DNA of 64,000 bases from Nostoc sp. FACHB-892. Lineage in GTDB: Bacteria > Cyanobacteriota > Cyanobacteriia > Cyanobacteriales > Nostocaceae. Position 1 is the first letter of the stretch. Every line of letters begins with the position of its first letter. The notes beneath the pieces were generated by a model. It searched no databases and was not told where the DNA came from. It saw only the letters and a list, made by a program, of their open reading frames with translations. The stretch is from positions 62,001 to 126,000 of the forward strand of contig NZ_JACJTR010000009.1 of the NCBI RefSeq assembly GCF_014698795.1, in the 5' to 3' direction. Both the position numbers and the translations under genes were made by a program. This document shows positions 62,978-64,000 of this stretch, one piece after another.

Positions 62978-63901
62978 ATGACAAAACAACTAGTATTAAT
63001 GGATCACGATGGCGGTGTAGATGATTATTTAGCAACCATGCTGCTGTTGACGATGGATCATATCGAACTCCTTGGTGTCGTCGTCACACCAGCAGATTGC
63101 TACGTTCAACCGGCTGTTAGCGCCACACGTAAAATTATAGATTTGATGCGATTTTCTCATATCCCGGTTGCAGAAAGCACTGTGCGCGGTATCAATCCAT
63201 TTCCTACTCTCTATCGCCGTGATTCGTTTATCGTTGACCATCTCCCCATTCTCAATCAAAGCGAAACCATTACTACGCCTCTGGTTGCCGAAACAGGTCA
63301 AGATTTCATGATCAAGGTTTTGCGGAACGCATCAGACCCCGTAACGTTGATGGTAACTGGGCCGTTGACGACGGTAGCAGTAGCTTTGGACAAAGCACCG
63401 GATATTGAAGCTAAGATTCACAAAATTGTTTGGATGGGGGGTGCGTTGAATGTTGGTGGTAATGTAGAAAAAAGTTTGGAAGCAGGACAAGATGGTTCTG
63501 CCGAATGGAATGTTTATTGGGACGCAGTTTCAGCAGCACGGGTATGGCAAACGCAAATTGAAATTATTATGTGTCCTTTGGATTTGACTAACAATGTCCC
63601 AGTTACATCGGAGTTAGTGTACAAAATGGGACGACAACGCCACTATCCCATCTCTGATTTAGCCGGACAATGTTATGCATTAGTTATCCCCCAAGATTAT
63701 TATTTTTGGGATGTCTTAGCAACAGCTTATCTGGGACATCCAGAATTTTATCAATTGCGCGAATGGGAAATAGAAATTATCACCAAAGGTCTGAGTCAGG
63801 GACGCACTAAAGTAGTTCCCGGTGGTCGGAAAATCTATGCAATGGATAAGGTAGATAAAGATGCCTTTTATGATTATATTTTGCAACAATGGGCAAGATA
63901 A
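62978..63901 (+). CDS. Nucleoside hydrolase
   Basis: 307 residues. Splits nucleosides into base and ribose; the Ca site DxDxxxDD is Asp9-His-Asp11 and Asp15-Asp16 (DHDGGVDD). The conserved VTGPLTTVA and KIVWMGGALNVGGN follow. The C-terminal half is typical. ATG 62978 is chosen over an upstream frame that runs through the opposite gene. With the cytosine deaminase beside it, a cytidine-to-cytosine-to-uracil route is plausible (inference). Confidence 0.92.
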   Translation: MTKQLVLMDHDGGVDDYLATMLLLTMDHIELLGVVVTPADCYVQPAVSATRKIIDLMRFSHIPVAESTVRGINPFPTLYRRDSFIVDHLPILNQSETITTPLVAETGQDFMIKVLRNASDPVTLMVTGPLTTVAVALDKAPDIEAKIHKIVWMGGALNVGGNVEKSLEAGQDGSAEWNVYWDAVSAARVWQTQIEIIMCPLDLTNNVPVTSELVYKMGRQRHYPISDLAGQCYALVIPQDYYFWDVLATAYLGHPEFYQLREWEIEIITKGLSQGRTKVVPGGRKIYAMDKVDKDAFYDYILQQWAR

Positions 63902-64000
63902 AAGCTAAAAATTAGGTGGCTGGCGTGGATACTGAAATTGGATTGCTATCTGCTATTTAGGTGCCGCCATTAAGTAAAGAAGTTTGTCATTAAAATGAAG

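Noticed and set aside
1..64000. Prophage or large genomic island
   Set aside because: No integrase, phage structural genes or attachment sites; composition is even and genes are mostly housekeeping.
1..64000. GCGATCGC octamers as a special regulatory signal
   Set aside because: This is the HIP1 sequence known to be abundant in many cyanobacteria and spread through genes here; only its role at repeat joints is reported.

Overview
The window looks like chromosomal DNA of a filamentous, heterocyst-type cyanobacterium of the Nostoc/Anabaena group, probably close to Nostoc punctiforme. Evidence: many GCGATCGC (HIP1) octamers; a tRNA-Leu(UAA) split by a group I intron with TDNGATT-type heptamers; heptamer (STRR) arrays at gene ends; NdhL, ABA4-like, heme oxygenase, DUF3181, DUF1818 and DUF3007 genes; and a 693-residue dynamin-like GTPase that matches my memory of the structurally solved N. 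punctiforme BDLP almost residue for residue. All functions are read from sequence and memory; no database search was run.

Layout. 0-6 kb: tail of an unknown gene, methylthioadenosine phosphorylase, two paralogous small lipoproteins, a flippase/LPG-synthase-like membrane protein and a 439-residue unknown. 6.2-8.5 kb: the intron-bearing tRNA-Leu, then ndhL, DUF3007 and trpA. 8.7-13.6 kb: a membrane/coiled-coil protein, a Ser/Thr kinase with an SH3b domain, a decayed dynamin-type GTPase and a hicB whose hicA partner is frameshifted. 13.7-17.1 kb: YgfZ-like protein, DUF5331-like protein, a thioredoxin-like ferredoxin and cysteine synthase. 17.2-18.4 kb: a decay zone with 50-bp and 21-bp repeats and a broken DUF433/DUF5615 toxin-antitoxin pair. 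19.2-23.9 kb: the most striking locus, a three-gene set made of a coiled-coil/membrane protein, the BDLP1 orthologue, and a second dynamin-like GTPase ending in a DnaJ domain. 24-29 kb: DUF305 lipoprotein, DUF6544-like protein, two-domain sulfurtransferase, Uma2-type nuclease, 1-Cys peroxiredoxin, plus two MITE-like elements and remnants.

29.8-36.2 kb: a minus-strand exopolysaccharide operon (O-antigen-ligase-like protein plus four glycosyltransferases). 36.7-39.6 kb: NmrA-like protein, remnants of an ECF sigma factor and a VOC protein, and glmM. 40-45.4 kb: heme oxygenase, a CobW GTPase, an ABA4-like protein, small cyanobacterial families, moaC and tRNA-Arg(ACG). 45.4-49.4 kb: MFS exporter, a GT2/NlpC-P60 pair, and a divergent serine beta-lactamase-like protein. 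49.5-58.8 kb: secreted phosphatase-like and CAP proteins, tRNA-Pro(GGG), DUF1818, a PAS-GAF histidine kinase, rpoZ, a fasciclin protein and a GH13 amylase. 59.3-63.9 kb: a subtilase without signal peptide, a metallophosphoesterase, and a head-to-head pair of yeast-type cytosine deaminase and nucleoside hydrolase.

How the parts fit. Most of the window is housekeeping and envelope metabolism broken up by small non-autonomous repeats. Gene decay is clear at seven places (dynamin GTPase, hicA, the DUF433/DUF5615 pair, a histidine-kinase tail, a small membrane protein, an ECF sigma factor, a VOC protein). The best candidate for an under-described system is the dynamin pair with the J-domain fusion, which suggests Hsp70-assisted remodelling of a bacterial dynamin coat (inference).
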